Shown here piece by piece: positions 15,937 to 26,848 of a DNA stretch of 36,361 nucleotides (its first letter is position 1; each line of letters begins with the position of its first letter). The stretch comes from Desulfovirgula thermocuniculi DSM 16036 (GTDB lineage Bacteria > Bacillota > Desulfotomaculia > Desulfotomaculales > Desulfovirgulaceae). Under the pieces are notes generated by a model that had not been told where the DNA came from, made no database searches, and saw nothing but the letters and a program-made list of their open reading frames with translations. The stretch lies in NCBI RefSeq assembly GCF_000429345.1, contig NZ_AUBR01000035.1, forward strand, positions 1-36,361, in the 5' to 3' direction. The translations under genes were made by a program, and so were the position numbers.

Positions 15937-16758
15937 TTAATCAACCTGCTGGCCACCAAACCATACCTCGGCTCCCATTTGCCTGGAGATGTCGCGGGCC
16001 ACTTTCTTGAGCGAGCGGGCAATGAGGGACATCTTTTCCTCCGTCATCCGCCAGACCGGCCCGGAAACGCTAATGGCCCCCACGGGCTGCCCGCCGTAGC
16101 CGATGATGGGCACCGCCACACAGCGCAGGCCCTCTTCGATTTCCTCCCTGTCGTAGGCCACCCCCTCCTCGCGTATGCGGGCCAGCTCCGCAACCAGCCC
16201 CTCCCAGGTGGTGATGGTATTGGCGGTGAACCTGGGCAATCCCCGCTTCTCGACAATGGCCCTGACCTTTTCCTCCGGCAGGTAGGCCAGGATGGCCTTC
16301 CCCACGCCCGTACAGTGCGCCGGCAGGCGCCTCCCAATGCGGGAGACCATGCGGATTGACTGCGGGCTGTCGATCTTATCCACGTAAACCACCTGGCCGT
16401 CGTCCATAACCACCAGGTGCACCGTCTCCCCGTGCTCGTTTACCAGCTGCTCCAGGTAGGGGGCGGCCACCTCGCGCAGGTCGCAGTGCTCGAGAAACGC
16501 CCCGCTTAAGGCCAGGACCCTATAGCCAAGCCGGTAGCGGCCCGTCTTCACCTCCTGGTGCACGTAGCTGTGTTTGGCCAGGGTCTGCAGCAGGCCAAAG
16601 GCGGTGCTCTTGTGCAGCCCCAGCTCCCGGCTCAGCTCGGAAAGGGAAGCGGGCCCGCGGCAGAGATGCTCGAGAATTTTAATGGCCCTTTCCACCGATT
16701 GGATGGTATTGGCTTCCTGCTTTCTTGCTTCCCTAGGCCTCGTTTTTGCCGTCGGCAT
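15937..16758 (-). CDS. IclR-family transcriptional regulator
   Basis: A 273-residue regulator, normal for IclR proteins. The N-terminal winged helix-turn-helix is at about 18-75, with LSELSRELGLHKSTAFGLL as the recognition region and RYRLGYRVLALSG after it. A C-terminal ligand-binding GAF-like domain follows (CTGVGKAILAYLP, GLRCVAVPIIG, GAISVSGP). IclR proteins commonly control aromatic-acid and sugar-acid catabolism and respond to a pathway acid. The gene overlaps the end of larB by 26 bp and sits second in the cluster, so it is probably the pathway-specific regulator and likely autoregulated through the motif at 17607-17623. Confidence 0.92.
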   Translation of the reverse strand: MPTAKTRPREARKQEANTIQSVERAIKILEHLCRGPASLSELSRELGLHKSTAFGLLQTLAKHSYVHQEVKTGRYRLGYRVLALSGAFLEHCDLREVAAPYLEQLVNEHGETVHLVVMDDGQVVYVDKIDSPQSIRMVSRIGRRLPAHCTGVGKAILAYLPEEKVRAIVEKRGLPRFTANTITTWEGLVAELARIREEGVAYDREEIEEGLRCVAVPIIGYGGQPVGAISVSGPVWRMTEEKMSLIARSLKKVARDISRQMGAEVWFGGQQVD

Positions 16759-17563
16759 AAACAGGTTGCCCCCCTACCTTGCTTGTTTGCTCCCCCCAGC
16801 AACCTCCCGCACCCGCAATCATGCGCGTGATGGCGCTGGCCAGGGCGGCGGCCCCAAAGCCGTTGTCGATGTTCACCACACCGATGCCGGAAGCGCAGCT
16901 GTTCAGCATGGTGAGGAGCGCAGAGAGCCCCTTGAAATTGGCCCCGTAACCGACGCTGGTGGGCACGGCAATAACGGGCTGTTCCGCCAGGCCCGCCACC
17001 ACGCTGGCCAGGGCCCCCTCCATCCCCGCCACGACGATGATTACGTGCGCCCACCTGATGAGGTCCAGCTTGTCCAGCAGGCGGTGGAGCCCCGCCACCC
17101 CCACGTCGTAACACCTGCGCACGCAGTTGCCCATTACTTCCGCGGTAACCGCCGCTTCCTCGGCCACCGGGATGTCGGCGGTCCCCGCGCTCATCACCAG
17201 CACGTTGCCCCTCTGGGGCGGCCGCTCCCCCCGGTAGACGACAATGGTGCGCCCCAGCTCGGAGTACACGGCATCGGGGAAGATACGCCGCACCGCCTCA
17301 TAGACCCCGGGGCTGGCCCGGGTAGCCAGGATGGTGCGGTTGCCGGCACAGAGCCTTTTCATGATCTCCACCACCTGGGAGGTGGTCTTGCCTTCACAGA
17401 ACACCACTTCGGGAAAGCCCTTGCGCAGGGCCCGGTGGTGGTCTATCTTAGCAAACCCGAGGTCTTCATAAGGCAGGGTCCTCAGCCTGTCCAAAGCGTC
17501 CTCGACGGCGAGGCGCCCGTCTTTCACGTCCCGGAGCAGTTGCCGCAGCTCGTTTTCCGTCAT
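16733..17563 (-). CDS. larB: LarB, nickel-pincer cofactor biosynthesis protein
   Basis: A 276-residue homologue of LarB, the NaAD carboxylase/hydrolase that makes pyridinium-3,5-biscarboxylic acid mononucleotide, first step of the SCS nickel-pincer cofactor. The C-terminal half is PurE-like (VMSAGTADIPVAEEAAVT, PTSVGYGANFKG). The LNSCASGIGVVNIDNGFGA motif carries Cys223, matching the active Cys221 of Lactiplantibacillus LarB. FCEGKT and TRASPG in the N-terminal half are also conserved. ATG 17563 follows a purine-rich Shine-Dalgarno; an upstream TTG (17590) is less likely. It is the first gene of the cluster and implies that a LarA-type enzyme is made. LarE and LarC, needed for sulfur and nickel insertion, must be encoded elsewhere. 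Confidence 0.9.
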   Translation of the reverse strand: MTENELRQLLRDVKDGRLAVEDALDRLRTLPYEDLGFAKIDHHRALRKGFPEVVFCEGKTTSQVVEIMKRLCAGNRTILATRASPGVYEAVRRIFPDAVYSELGRTIVVYRGERPPQRGNVLVMSAGTADIPVAEEAAVTAEVMGNCVRRCYDVGVAGLHRLLDKLDLIRWAHVIIVVAGMEGALASVVAGLAEQPVIAVPTSVGYGANFKGLSALLTMLNSCASGIGVVNIDNGFGAAALASAITRMIAGAGGCWGEQTSKVGGQPVYADGKNEA

Positions 17564-17606
17564 CTCGCCCTCTCCCCTGCACTTCGCCAAACGGCGGGGT
17601 TCCCTT

Positions 17607-17641
17607 TTACGATATTATAAAACCCTTTTTGCGTTTATCAA
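17607..17641 (-). promoter_or_regulatory. Promoter of the catabolic cluster with motif copy A
   Basis: On the minus strand, TTGATA (17641-17636) and a perfect TATAAT (17619-17614) are separated by 16 bp, about 50 bp upstream of larB. The -10 box lies inside TTACGATATTATAAAAC (17607-17623, plus strand), copy A of the motif repeated at 14675, 14695 and 13781. A regulator bound here would block polymerase directly. Confidence 0.7.
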
Positions 17642-17769
17642 ACTACCTTGATTCTTTTCCACGCCCGGCCGCCATTTCCTCTTTTTGCATACATTGCGCG
17701 GTGCTCCAAGGCTCCCCGGGCAGCCCCGGGCGCAAAATCCCCGGGTGTTCTGTGCACCCGTGCGGGCAC

Positions 17770-17808
17770 AAAAAAACCGGGGGCTGGGGAAAGCCCCCCT
17801 GCCCCCGG
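17770..17808 (-). terminator. Intrinsic terminator of the ctsR-clpC operon
   Basis: On the minus strand, CCGGGGGC pairs with GCCCCCGG with additional GGGG/CCCC pairing inside, followed by seven T. It lies 17 bp after the clpC stop and separates the heat-shock operon from the catabolic cluster promoter. Confidence 0.9.
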
Positions 17809-17824
17809 GTGCCTGCCATGGTGC

Positions 17825-20263
<2,439 letters not shown>

Positions 20264-20297
20264 TTTACACTCACACCTCCTCGGAAAATTAACTCTT

Positions 20298-21371
20298 TCA
20301 GGTTTGCTGGGCAGCCGAAAGCTTCTTGCGAATCAACTGGGCACGGTAGACGTCCCTTTCCACGGGGCTCAACTCCTTCCCCACCACCTTTACCAGGAAG
20401 GCGGGGCGGGTGAGGACCATCAGCTCGATGACCAGCGGCGCAGGTATGTTCTTGATGATGCCCAGGTCGATGCCCAGCCGCAGGTCGGAAAGCAGCCGTA
20501 TGGCCTCCTCGGAGGTCATCATGCGGGCGTGCTTCAAGAGGCCGTAGGCCCTCCCCACCCGGTCCTCCAGCTGGTCCTTGCGCTCCCGGTAGAGGGCCTC
20601 GCGGGCCGCCCTCTCCTGGGCCAGGAGCTGGCGGGTCACCGAAACGAGGTTGGCCATGATGTCCTCTTCCGTCTGGCCCAGGGTAATCTGGTTGGACACC
20701 TGGAAGAGGTTTCCCTTGGCCTCCGTGCCCTCGCCGTAGAGGCCGCGCACGGTGAGGCCGAACTTGGTGATGGTGCCCAGCACGGACTTCACCTGGTCCA
20801 CCAGGACCAGCCCGGGCAGGTGCAGCATGACCGAGGCCCGCAGGCCCGTGCCCACGTTGGTGGGGCAGGCCGTGAGGTAGCCCAGTTTTTCGTCAAAGGC
20901 GTAGTCCAGGGTGGCCTCCAGGCCGTCGTCTAAGCGGCTGACCAGCTCCCAGGCCCGCTGGAGCTGGAAGCCGGGCAGGAGGCACTGCAGCCGCAGGTGG
21001 TCCTCTTCGTTGATCATGACGCTCAAGACCTCGTCGGCGGAGATGGCCACCGCCTTATGCTCGTAGCTCTCCAGGAGATCGGGGCTGATGAGGTGCTTTT
21101 CCACCAGCACCTGCCTCTCCACCGGCGTCAGGTCCTTCATGCGGATCAGCTCCATGTGGCCCACTTTCTGCCGGAACTCCCTGCCGTTTATGGCCGCCTG
21201 CACGGCGCGGATGACCTCTTCGGCCCTTATCTGGTTGAGCATGTGGGGGAAGGGCAGGCCGGCCAGGTTGCGGGCCACCCGTACCCGGCTGCTGATGACG
21301 ATGTCCGCCTCGGGACCCGTGCCGTCCATCCAGGGGCTGTGGGGGTTGCTCACTATGTCCTTGATGGGCAT
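20298..21371 (-). CDS. mcsB: McsB, protein arginine kinase
   Basis: A 357-residue guanidino-kinase-fold enzyme that phosphorylates arginines, tagging proteins for ClpCP and inactivating CtsR during stress. [18 protein letters not shown] near the N-terminus binds ATP phosphates, and [20 protein letters not shown] carries the conserved catalytic-loop cysteine and binding arginine. The length matches family members. GGAGGG precedes ATG 21371, which lies 2 bp after mcsA, so it is co-translated with its activator McsA. Confidence 0.96.
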   Translation of the reverse strand: MPIKDIVSNPHSPWMDGTGPEADIVISSRVRVARNLAGLPFPHMLNQIRAEEVIRAVQAAINGREFRQKVGHMELIRMKDLTPVERQVLVEKHLISPDLLESYEHKAVAISADEVLSVMINEEDHLRLQCLLPGFQLQRAWELVSRLDDGLEATLDYAFDEKLGYLTACPTNVGTGLRASVMLHLPGLVLVDQVKSVLGTITKFGLTVRGLYGEGTEAKGNLFQVSNQITLGQTEEDIMANLVSVTRQLLAQERAAREALYRERKDQLEDRVGRAYGLLKHARMMTSEEAIRLLSDLRLGIDLGIIKNIPAPLVIELMVLTRPAFLVKVVGKELSPVERDVYRAQLIRKKLSAAQQT

Positions 21372-21373
21372 CT

Positions 21374-21889
21374 TTATCCCTCCTGCAGCTGCTTTTCCAG
21401 TTCCCTGATCCTGTCCCGCAGCTCGGCGGCCCGCTCGAACTCCTCGCGGCTGACGGCTGCCTGGAGCTCGGCCTTCAGCCTCTCGAGGCGGTTTTTAAGG
21501 CGCATCTTGCCGCCCGTGCGCTCGGGCACCTTCCCCATGTGGCGGGTATTGCCGTGAATGCGCCGCAAGACGGGCTCCAGGCGCGGCCCGAAGTAGCGGT
21601 AGCACTCCCCGCAGCCCAGGAGGCCCTGGCGGGCAAAGCGCTCTTCGGTGAGGCCGCAGGCGCCGCAGCGCGCGCCGGCGGTCACCACCGCGGGCCCGGT
21701 GGGGAAGCCGAATTCGTGCAGGAGGCCGGAAAGGAAATTGTGAAAGTCGATTTGCGGGAAAAAGCCCATCGTCCCCACCTGGATTTCCCGGGCGCACTCC
21801 TCGCAGAGCCGCATGGTGCGCTTATCGCCGTTCACAATCTGGGTGACGTGCACCGTTGCCGGCCTCTGGTGGCAGCGCTCGCATTCCAT
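21374..21889 (-). CDS. mcsA: McsA, zinc-binding activator of McsB
   Basis: A 171-residue protein with paired CxxC zinc motifs: CERCHQRP and CEECAR in the first module, then CGACGL and CGECY in the second. The C-terminal UVR motif (LQAAVSREEFERAAELRDRIRELE) is expected to contact ClpC or McsB. McsA activates McsB kinase and senses redox or metal stress in Bacillus and Staphylococcus. It is second in the operon, between ctsR and mcsB. Confidence 0.94.
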   Translation of the reverse strand: MECERCHQRPATVHVTQIVNGDKRTMRLCEECAREIQVGTMGFFPQIDFHNFLSGLLHEFGFPTGPAVVTAGARCGACGLTEERFARQGLLGCGECYRYFGPRLEPVLRRIHGNTRHMGKVPERTGGKMRLKNRLERLKAELQAAVSREEFERAAELRDRIRELEKQLQEG

Positions 21890-21908
21890 AATACCTCCAC
21901 CTCCCCTT

Positions 21909-22373
21909 TTAGCTACCGGCCAGGAGGCTTTGCAGCATGGCCCGCAGGATCAGGGCCCGCAGCCTGTCCCGGGCCGGCAGGCCCAGGCGCAAAACCTCCC
22001 TGTCCACCGCCGCGCGCATGATGCGGAACTCCCGCTCGCTGATCAGCCTTTCCTCTCTTAACCGCTCCAGGAGGCCCACGGAGCGTTCCTGGGATATCTC
22101 GCTGCCCACCAGCTCCAGGAGCTGGCTTATGGGGTTCCTGCTCCCCTCCAGGGGCAGCTTGATGATCCTGATGTAGCCCCCGCCACCCCGCCGGCTCTCC
22201 ACCAGGAAGCCGTGTGCGGGCGTAAAGCGGGTGGCCAGCACGTAGTTAATCTGGGAGGGAGCGCAGTCAAACCGCTCGGCCAGCTCGCTGCGGCGCACCT
22301 CAATGGCGCCCGCCGCGCTGCCCGCGAGGAGTTCCTTTAGGTAGCGCTCGATGATGTCGGCAATGCTCCTCAT
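21909..22373 (-). CDS. ctsR: CtsR, class III heat-shock repressor
   Basis: A 154-residue winged-helix repressor of clp genes. IADIIERYLKELL, RRSELAERFDCAPSQINYVL (helix-turn-helix) and the glycine-rich wing ESRRGGGGYIRI are diagnostic; the conserved wing arginine/glycine stretch senses heat. The C-terminal dimerisation domain is intact. ATG 22373 has a GGGAGGGG ribosome binding site. A near-consensus CtsR box lies 25 bp upstream, so the operon is autoregulated and released by McsA/McsB. Confidence 0.96.
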   Translation of the reverse strand: MRSIADIIERYLKELLAGSAAGAIEVRRSELAERFDCAPSQINYVLATRFTPAHGFLVESRRGGGGYIRIIKLPLEGSRNPISQLLELVGSEISQERSVGLLERLREERLISEREFRIMRAAVDREVLRLGLPARDRLRALILRAMLQSLLAGS

Positions 22374-22397
22374 GTCCCCTCCCTCTGGTCCCTTGAC

Positions 22398-22414
22398 TTT
22401 GACTTTCTTTTACC
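22398..22414 (-). promoter_or_regulatory. CtsR operator
   Basis: On the minus strand GGTAAAAGAAAGTCAAA matches the CtsR heptad consensus RGTCAAANANRGTCAAA at every defined position except one (A for C at position 4). It lies just upstream of ctsR, where binding would repress the whole operon. Confidence 0.75.
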
Positions 22415-22487
22415 TTTATTTTTCCCTTTTCAAGCCAAAAAATGCAAGGGCCAGGATTTTTCCCCACAAGCATATTTTGCCTCTCCG

Positions 22488-22513
22488 GCGGGCTTTCATG
22501 TAATTTAGCCCGC
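22488..22513. repeat. Perfect 7-bp hairpin upstream of ctsR
   Basis: GCGGGCT and AGCCCGC flank a 12-nt AT-rich loop in the gap between tRNA-Asn and ctsR. It could be part of the ctsR leader or a weak terminator. Confidence 0.35.
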
Positions 22514-22541
22514 AAAAGCTTTCGCTTGCATAAAATTTCTC

Positions 22542-22564
22542 GGCGCCGCAGGGAAAACGGCGCC
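22542..22564 (-). terminator. Second terminator-like hairpin after tRNA-Asn
   Basis: A perfect 7-bp stem (GGCGCCG / CGGCGCC). On the minus strand it is followed by AGAAATTTTATG. It backs up the stronger hairpin at 22574-22605. Confidence 0.4.
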
Positions 22565-22573
22565 AAAACGAAA

Positions 22574-22605
22574 AGCCACCTCTCAGCCGTAGCTGAAAGG
22601 CGGCT
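22574..22605 (-). terminator. Intrinsic terminator of the lysS/tRNA-Asn transcript
   Basis: On the minus strand a 14-bp stem with two G-U pairs is capped by TACG closed by C-G, a UNCG-type extra-stable tetraloop, and followed by TTTTCGTTTT. It starts 9 bp after the tRNA CCA end. Confidence 0.85.
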
Positions 22606-22613
22606 CTTTTAGC

Positions 22614-22688
22614 TGGCTCCCCGAGCAGGATTCGAACCTGCAACCCTCCGGTTAACAGCCGGATGCTCTGCCGTTGAGCTATCGGGGA
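22614..22688 (-). tRNA. tRNA-Asn (GTT)
   Basis: A 75-nt tRNA with encoded CCA. The acceptor stem TCCCCGA / TCGGGGA pairs perfectly, the anticodon loop CTGTTAA between TCCGG and CCGGA gives GTT, and the T loop reads GGTTCGAATCC. It lies between lysS and ctsR and is followed by a strong terminator. Confidence 0.97.
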
Positions 22689-22733
22689 ACGTTCCCGCAC
22701 CACCGCATATTATATTACATTGCCGCCCGGGAG

Positions 22734-24706
<1,973 letters not shown>

Positions 24707-24766
24707 AAAGACTTGCGCCCCCCTGCCATCAATTTCCCATGCATAAAATCCCTAACGACACTTAAA

Positions 24767-24791
24767 GCACTGCAGTTATACACTGCAGTGC
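24767..24791 (-). terminator. Perfect 10-bp inverted repeat before greA
   Basis: GCACTGCAGT and ACTGCAGTGC flank TATAC. On the minus strand it is followed by TTTAAGTG. It lies 27 bp after the reductase-like gene, so it may be its terminator, or an operator in front of greA, since each arm contains the palindrome CACTGCAGTG or nearly so. Confidence 0.5.
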
Positions 24792-24818
24792 CCGCAAACC
24801 CCGGTGCAAATTAACCTT

Positions 24819-25919
24819 TCAACTCATTATAAAGACCTTTTTCCCTCCTGTCAAGCGCGCCTCGGCCCTCGCCCTGATGGCCTCGATTTCCTCCCTGCTG
24901 ATGGCCCTCTCGAAGCTGCGCAGGCCGGCTAGCTTAAAGCCGTGCTTTTTGGCCAGGGCGCTGATCTCCTCCACCTGCTCCAGACTTATGTCGCGGCCCA
25001 GCGAAAAATTCTCGAACCTTTTTTCCAGGGCCAGGATCATGGTTTCGGCCATGCAGGCGTAGGCCGTGCGGGGCGGGAAGCCGAAGTTAAAGTTAAAGTT
25101 CACCTCCCCGGGAACCTCCACCACCCCGCCTTCAATGACCAGGACGTCGTCGCGCATTTCGGCCACCTGGCGGCTCACGTTGCGGGGGCGGGAAACATCG
25201 CAGACCACCGCCCCGGGCATGAGGTCCCCGGGGCCGATGAGCGTATCCACGGCGCTGGTCACGGCGATGACCACCTGCGCCGCGCGCAGGGCCTTCTTCA
25301 CGTCGGACGTCACGGTCACCGCCAGCCCGCTCTCGTAGAGAATCTTGGCCGCCAGGCCCTCCAGCCTGGCCGTGTCCCTGGCCACCAGGGTCATCCTGGT
25401 GGCCTCCCGGGCCAGGATCCGCGCGCAGACCTTGCCGATGGAGCCGGTGGCCCCCAGCACTACAATGTGGGCGCAGCGCAGGTCGATGCCCATGAGCCGG
25501 GCCGCTTCCTTTGTCCCCTCGATGGCCGTGGCTACGGTGTAGCTGTTGCCCGTGGTCACGGCAATGTTGAGGTTTTCGGCCACGGTAATGCCCGCATCCC
25601 CCACCACGGAGGTAAAGGCGCCCAGGCCCACAATCCGCGCCCCCAGCTTTTCGGCCACCTTTCCCGCCTGGATGATGCGCTTGAGGACGAACCCCTGGGG
25701 CAGCTCCAGCATCTGCCGGGCGGTAAGGGGACACCCCACAAAGTAGCCTTCCACCTCGCCGTAAGGCGTCCTCACGCCCGTGATGTGCGAGACCTTCATG
25801 GGCGGCAGGTAGCGCAGCGCCCCCTCAATGACCCGCGCGGGGAGGCGGCGGGCAAACCCGAACTTCCTGGCCACGTCCTGCACGTCCAGGGGGTGAATGA
25901 TAAAGGCAAATTTGTCCAC
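24819..25919 (-). CDS. Acyl-ACP reductase (AAR)-like dehydrogenase
   Basis: A 366-residue NAD(P)-dependent enzyme with a shikimate-dehydrogenase-like Rossmann domain that resembles cyanobacterial fatty acyl-ACP reductase. Shared features are GLGAFTSVV near 98-106, TTGNSYTVA (122-130), VLGATGSIGKVCAR (154-167), GGVVEVPG, the Cys289 in YACMAETM (Cys in ACFAEAM of AAR is the acyl-thioester nucleophile), and NFSLGRDIS followed by KKHGF. Known AAR reduces acyl-ACP to fatty aldehyde. Many Firmicutes genomes call this gene shikimate/quinate dehydrogenase, but the AAR-like order is visible across the whole length. The neighbouring HTH gene lies 12 bp upstream on the same strand. Its real substrate is open. 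Confidence 0.75.
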   Translation of the reverse strand: MDKFAFIIHPLDVQDVARKFGFARRLPARVIEGALRYLPPMKVSHITGVRTPYGEVEGYFVGCPLTARQMLELPQGFVLKRIIQAGKVAEKLGARIVGLGAFTSVVGDAGITVAENLNIAVTTGNSYTVATAIEGTKEAARLMGIDLRCAHIVVLGATGSIGKVCARILAREATRMTLVARDTARLEGLAAKILYESGLAVTVTSDVKKALRAAQVVIAVTSAVDTLIGPGDLMPGAVVCDVSRPRNVSRQVAEMRDDVLVIEGGVVEVPGEVNFNFNFGFPPRTAYACMAETMILALEKRFENFSLGRDISLEQVEEISALAKKHGFKLAGLRSFERAISREEIEAIRARAEARLTGGKKVFIMS

Positions 25920-25931
25920 GGCGCAAACCTC

Positions 25932-26456
25932 CTAAAGCTTGATGGCGCGCACGATGCGGGTGATGGCCGCAGGGTCCACGTACTTATCTTCCTTAATGGG
26001 GGAGCGGCCGATCTCGTATCCGATCACCGGCCTGCCCAGCACCGCCTCGGCAATCCTGATGCGCTCGTTGGAGCCGATGACCAGCACGTGGTCAAAGCCG
26101 CGGGCGCGGGCAATTAATTCCATGACGGTGTTCAGCAGCTCCAGGCCGCTTTTTTCCCGCACGAACTCCCACCTTTCCTCCTCGGTGAGCAGGAAAATGA
26201 AGTCCACCCCTTCTTCCTCCAGGGCGCGCCGCAGTTCTTCCTTGTTCTGCACCGGAAAGCCCACCACGGCTATGGTGCGGCCCTTGCGAACCTCCCCCAG
26301 GGATTCAATGCGGCTGACCAGGGTGCGGTCCACCCCCAGGCGAAGGGCCACCTCGGCCTGCGAAAGCCCCTGCGCCCGCAGATGCAGCATTTCCGCCACC
26401 AGGCGTTCGATGCGGCGCCGGTCGACGACCTTGTCTCCTATGCGCACGAAATCCAT
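25932..26456 (-). CDS. Small helix-turn-helix regulatory protein
   Basis: A 174-residue protein with an N-terminal HTH (LVAEMLHLRAQGLSQAEVALRLGVDRTLVSRIESLG, quoted as LSQAEVALRLG and VDRTLVSRIES) at about 15-45. After it comes an alpha/beta region with TIAVVGFPVQNKEELRRAL and VLVIGSNERIRIAEAVLG that could bind a ligand. ATG 26456 is chosen because the longer frame to 26672 would run through the palindrome. It is co-transcribed with the acyl-ACP-reductase-like gene and probably regulates it. A symmetrical site lies 19 bp upstream. Family name not recognised. Confidence 0.75.
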   Translation of the reverse strand: MDFVRIGDKVVDRRRIERLVAEMLHLRAQGLSQAEVALRLGVDRTLVSRIESLGEVRKGRTIAVVGFPVQNKEELRRALEEEGVDFIFLLTEEERWEFVREKSGLELLNTVMELIARARGFDHVLVIGSNERIRIAEAVLGRPVIGYEIGRSPIKEDKYVDPAAITRIVRAIKL

Positions 26457-26474
26457 CTTTGGGGACCCCCGGCC

Positions 26475-26484
26475 TTGTGCACAA
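26475..26484 (-). promoter_or_regulatory. Palindromic candidate operator before the HTH gene
   Basis: TTGTGCACAA is a perfect 10-bp palindrome, followed on the plus strand by CTGTGTACATACAA, a second symmetrical TTGT..ACA-type site. It is placed just upstream of the HTH gene, as expected for autoregulation. Confidence 0.45.
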
Positions 26485-26569
26485 AACTGTGTACATACAA
26501 TTTTACCCGGCGCCGGGGGGGGAAAGCAACATCTCCCTGGAAAAAGATCCTTCGCATAAGTACCGCAGG

Positions 26570-26793
26570 GGCGGCGGTCGTCCCCGTCGCTCCGCGCTAC
26601 GGACCGGACGAAACATCGGCTTGCCTTGGAGCGAACCCGGCAGCGCTGCATATGCGTCGAAAGCTTTTTCACCTATGGATTGGCACCGATACTGTTTCCA
26701 ACGCGATTCGCGCTGCCGGTTCGCCGACCTCGGCAGCGCCGTGTTTCGTACCCGGCCCTCCGCAATGTCGCTCCTTAAGGGACGACCGCCGCC
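26570..26793. repeat. 224-bp imperfect palindrome (MITE-like or structured RNA)
   Basis: Perfect 15-bp terminal inverted repeats GGCGGCGGTCGTCCC (26570-26584) and GGGACGACCGCCGCC (26779-26793) bound a region whose arms of about 90-95 bp remain similar: GCGGA, CCGG, ACGAAACA, GCGAACC and GGCAGCGC all recur in order in the opposite arm. Internal hairpins include CGCTGCCG / CGGCAGCG. The CpG-rich composition differs from flanking genes. No transposase or convincing reading frame is inside. On the plus strand it is followed by GTTTTGTTTTCC, which would suit RNA termination. It fits a small non-autonomous element or a folded RNA; copies elsewhere would decide. It fills most of the 390-bp gap between the HTH gene and dusB. 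Confidence 0.6.
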
Positions 26794-26798
26794 GTTTT

Positions 26799-26842
26799 GT
26801 TTTCCTTTTCCGGGTTTGTTAAAATACCCGAAAAACGAAAAC
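26799..26842. terminator. 17-bp-arm stem-loop downstream of dusB
   Basis: Arms 26799-26815 and 26826-26842 pair at 15 of 17 positions, with CGGGT/ACCCG next to a 10-nt loop and A/T-rich outer parts. It begins 6 bp after the dusB stop and probably ends that transcript, although no long T tract follows the stem. Confidence 0.5.
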
Positions 26843-26848
26843 TTTTCT

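Noticed and set aside
13781-17623. Explaining the repeated motif as chance -10 boxes only
   Set aside because: The CGAT flank and the A-rich tail are shared outside the -10 hexamer, and two copies are exactly 20 bp apart, so a regulator site is the better explanation, although chance is not excluded.
22374-22573. Riboswitch or T-box leader before ctsR
   Set aside because: Only simple hairpins are present; no T-box, specifier loop or known aptamer pattern.
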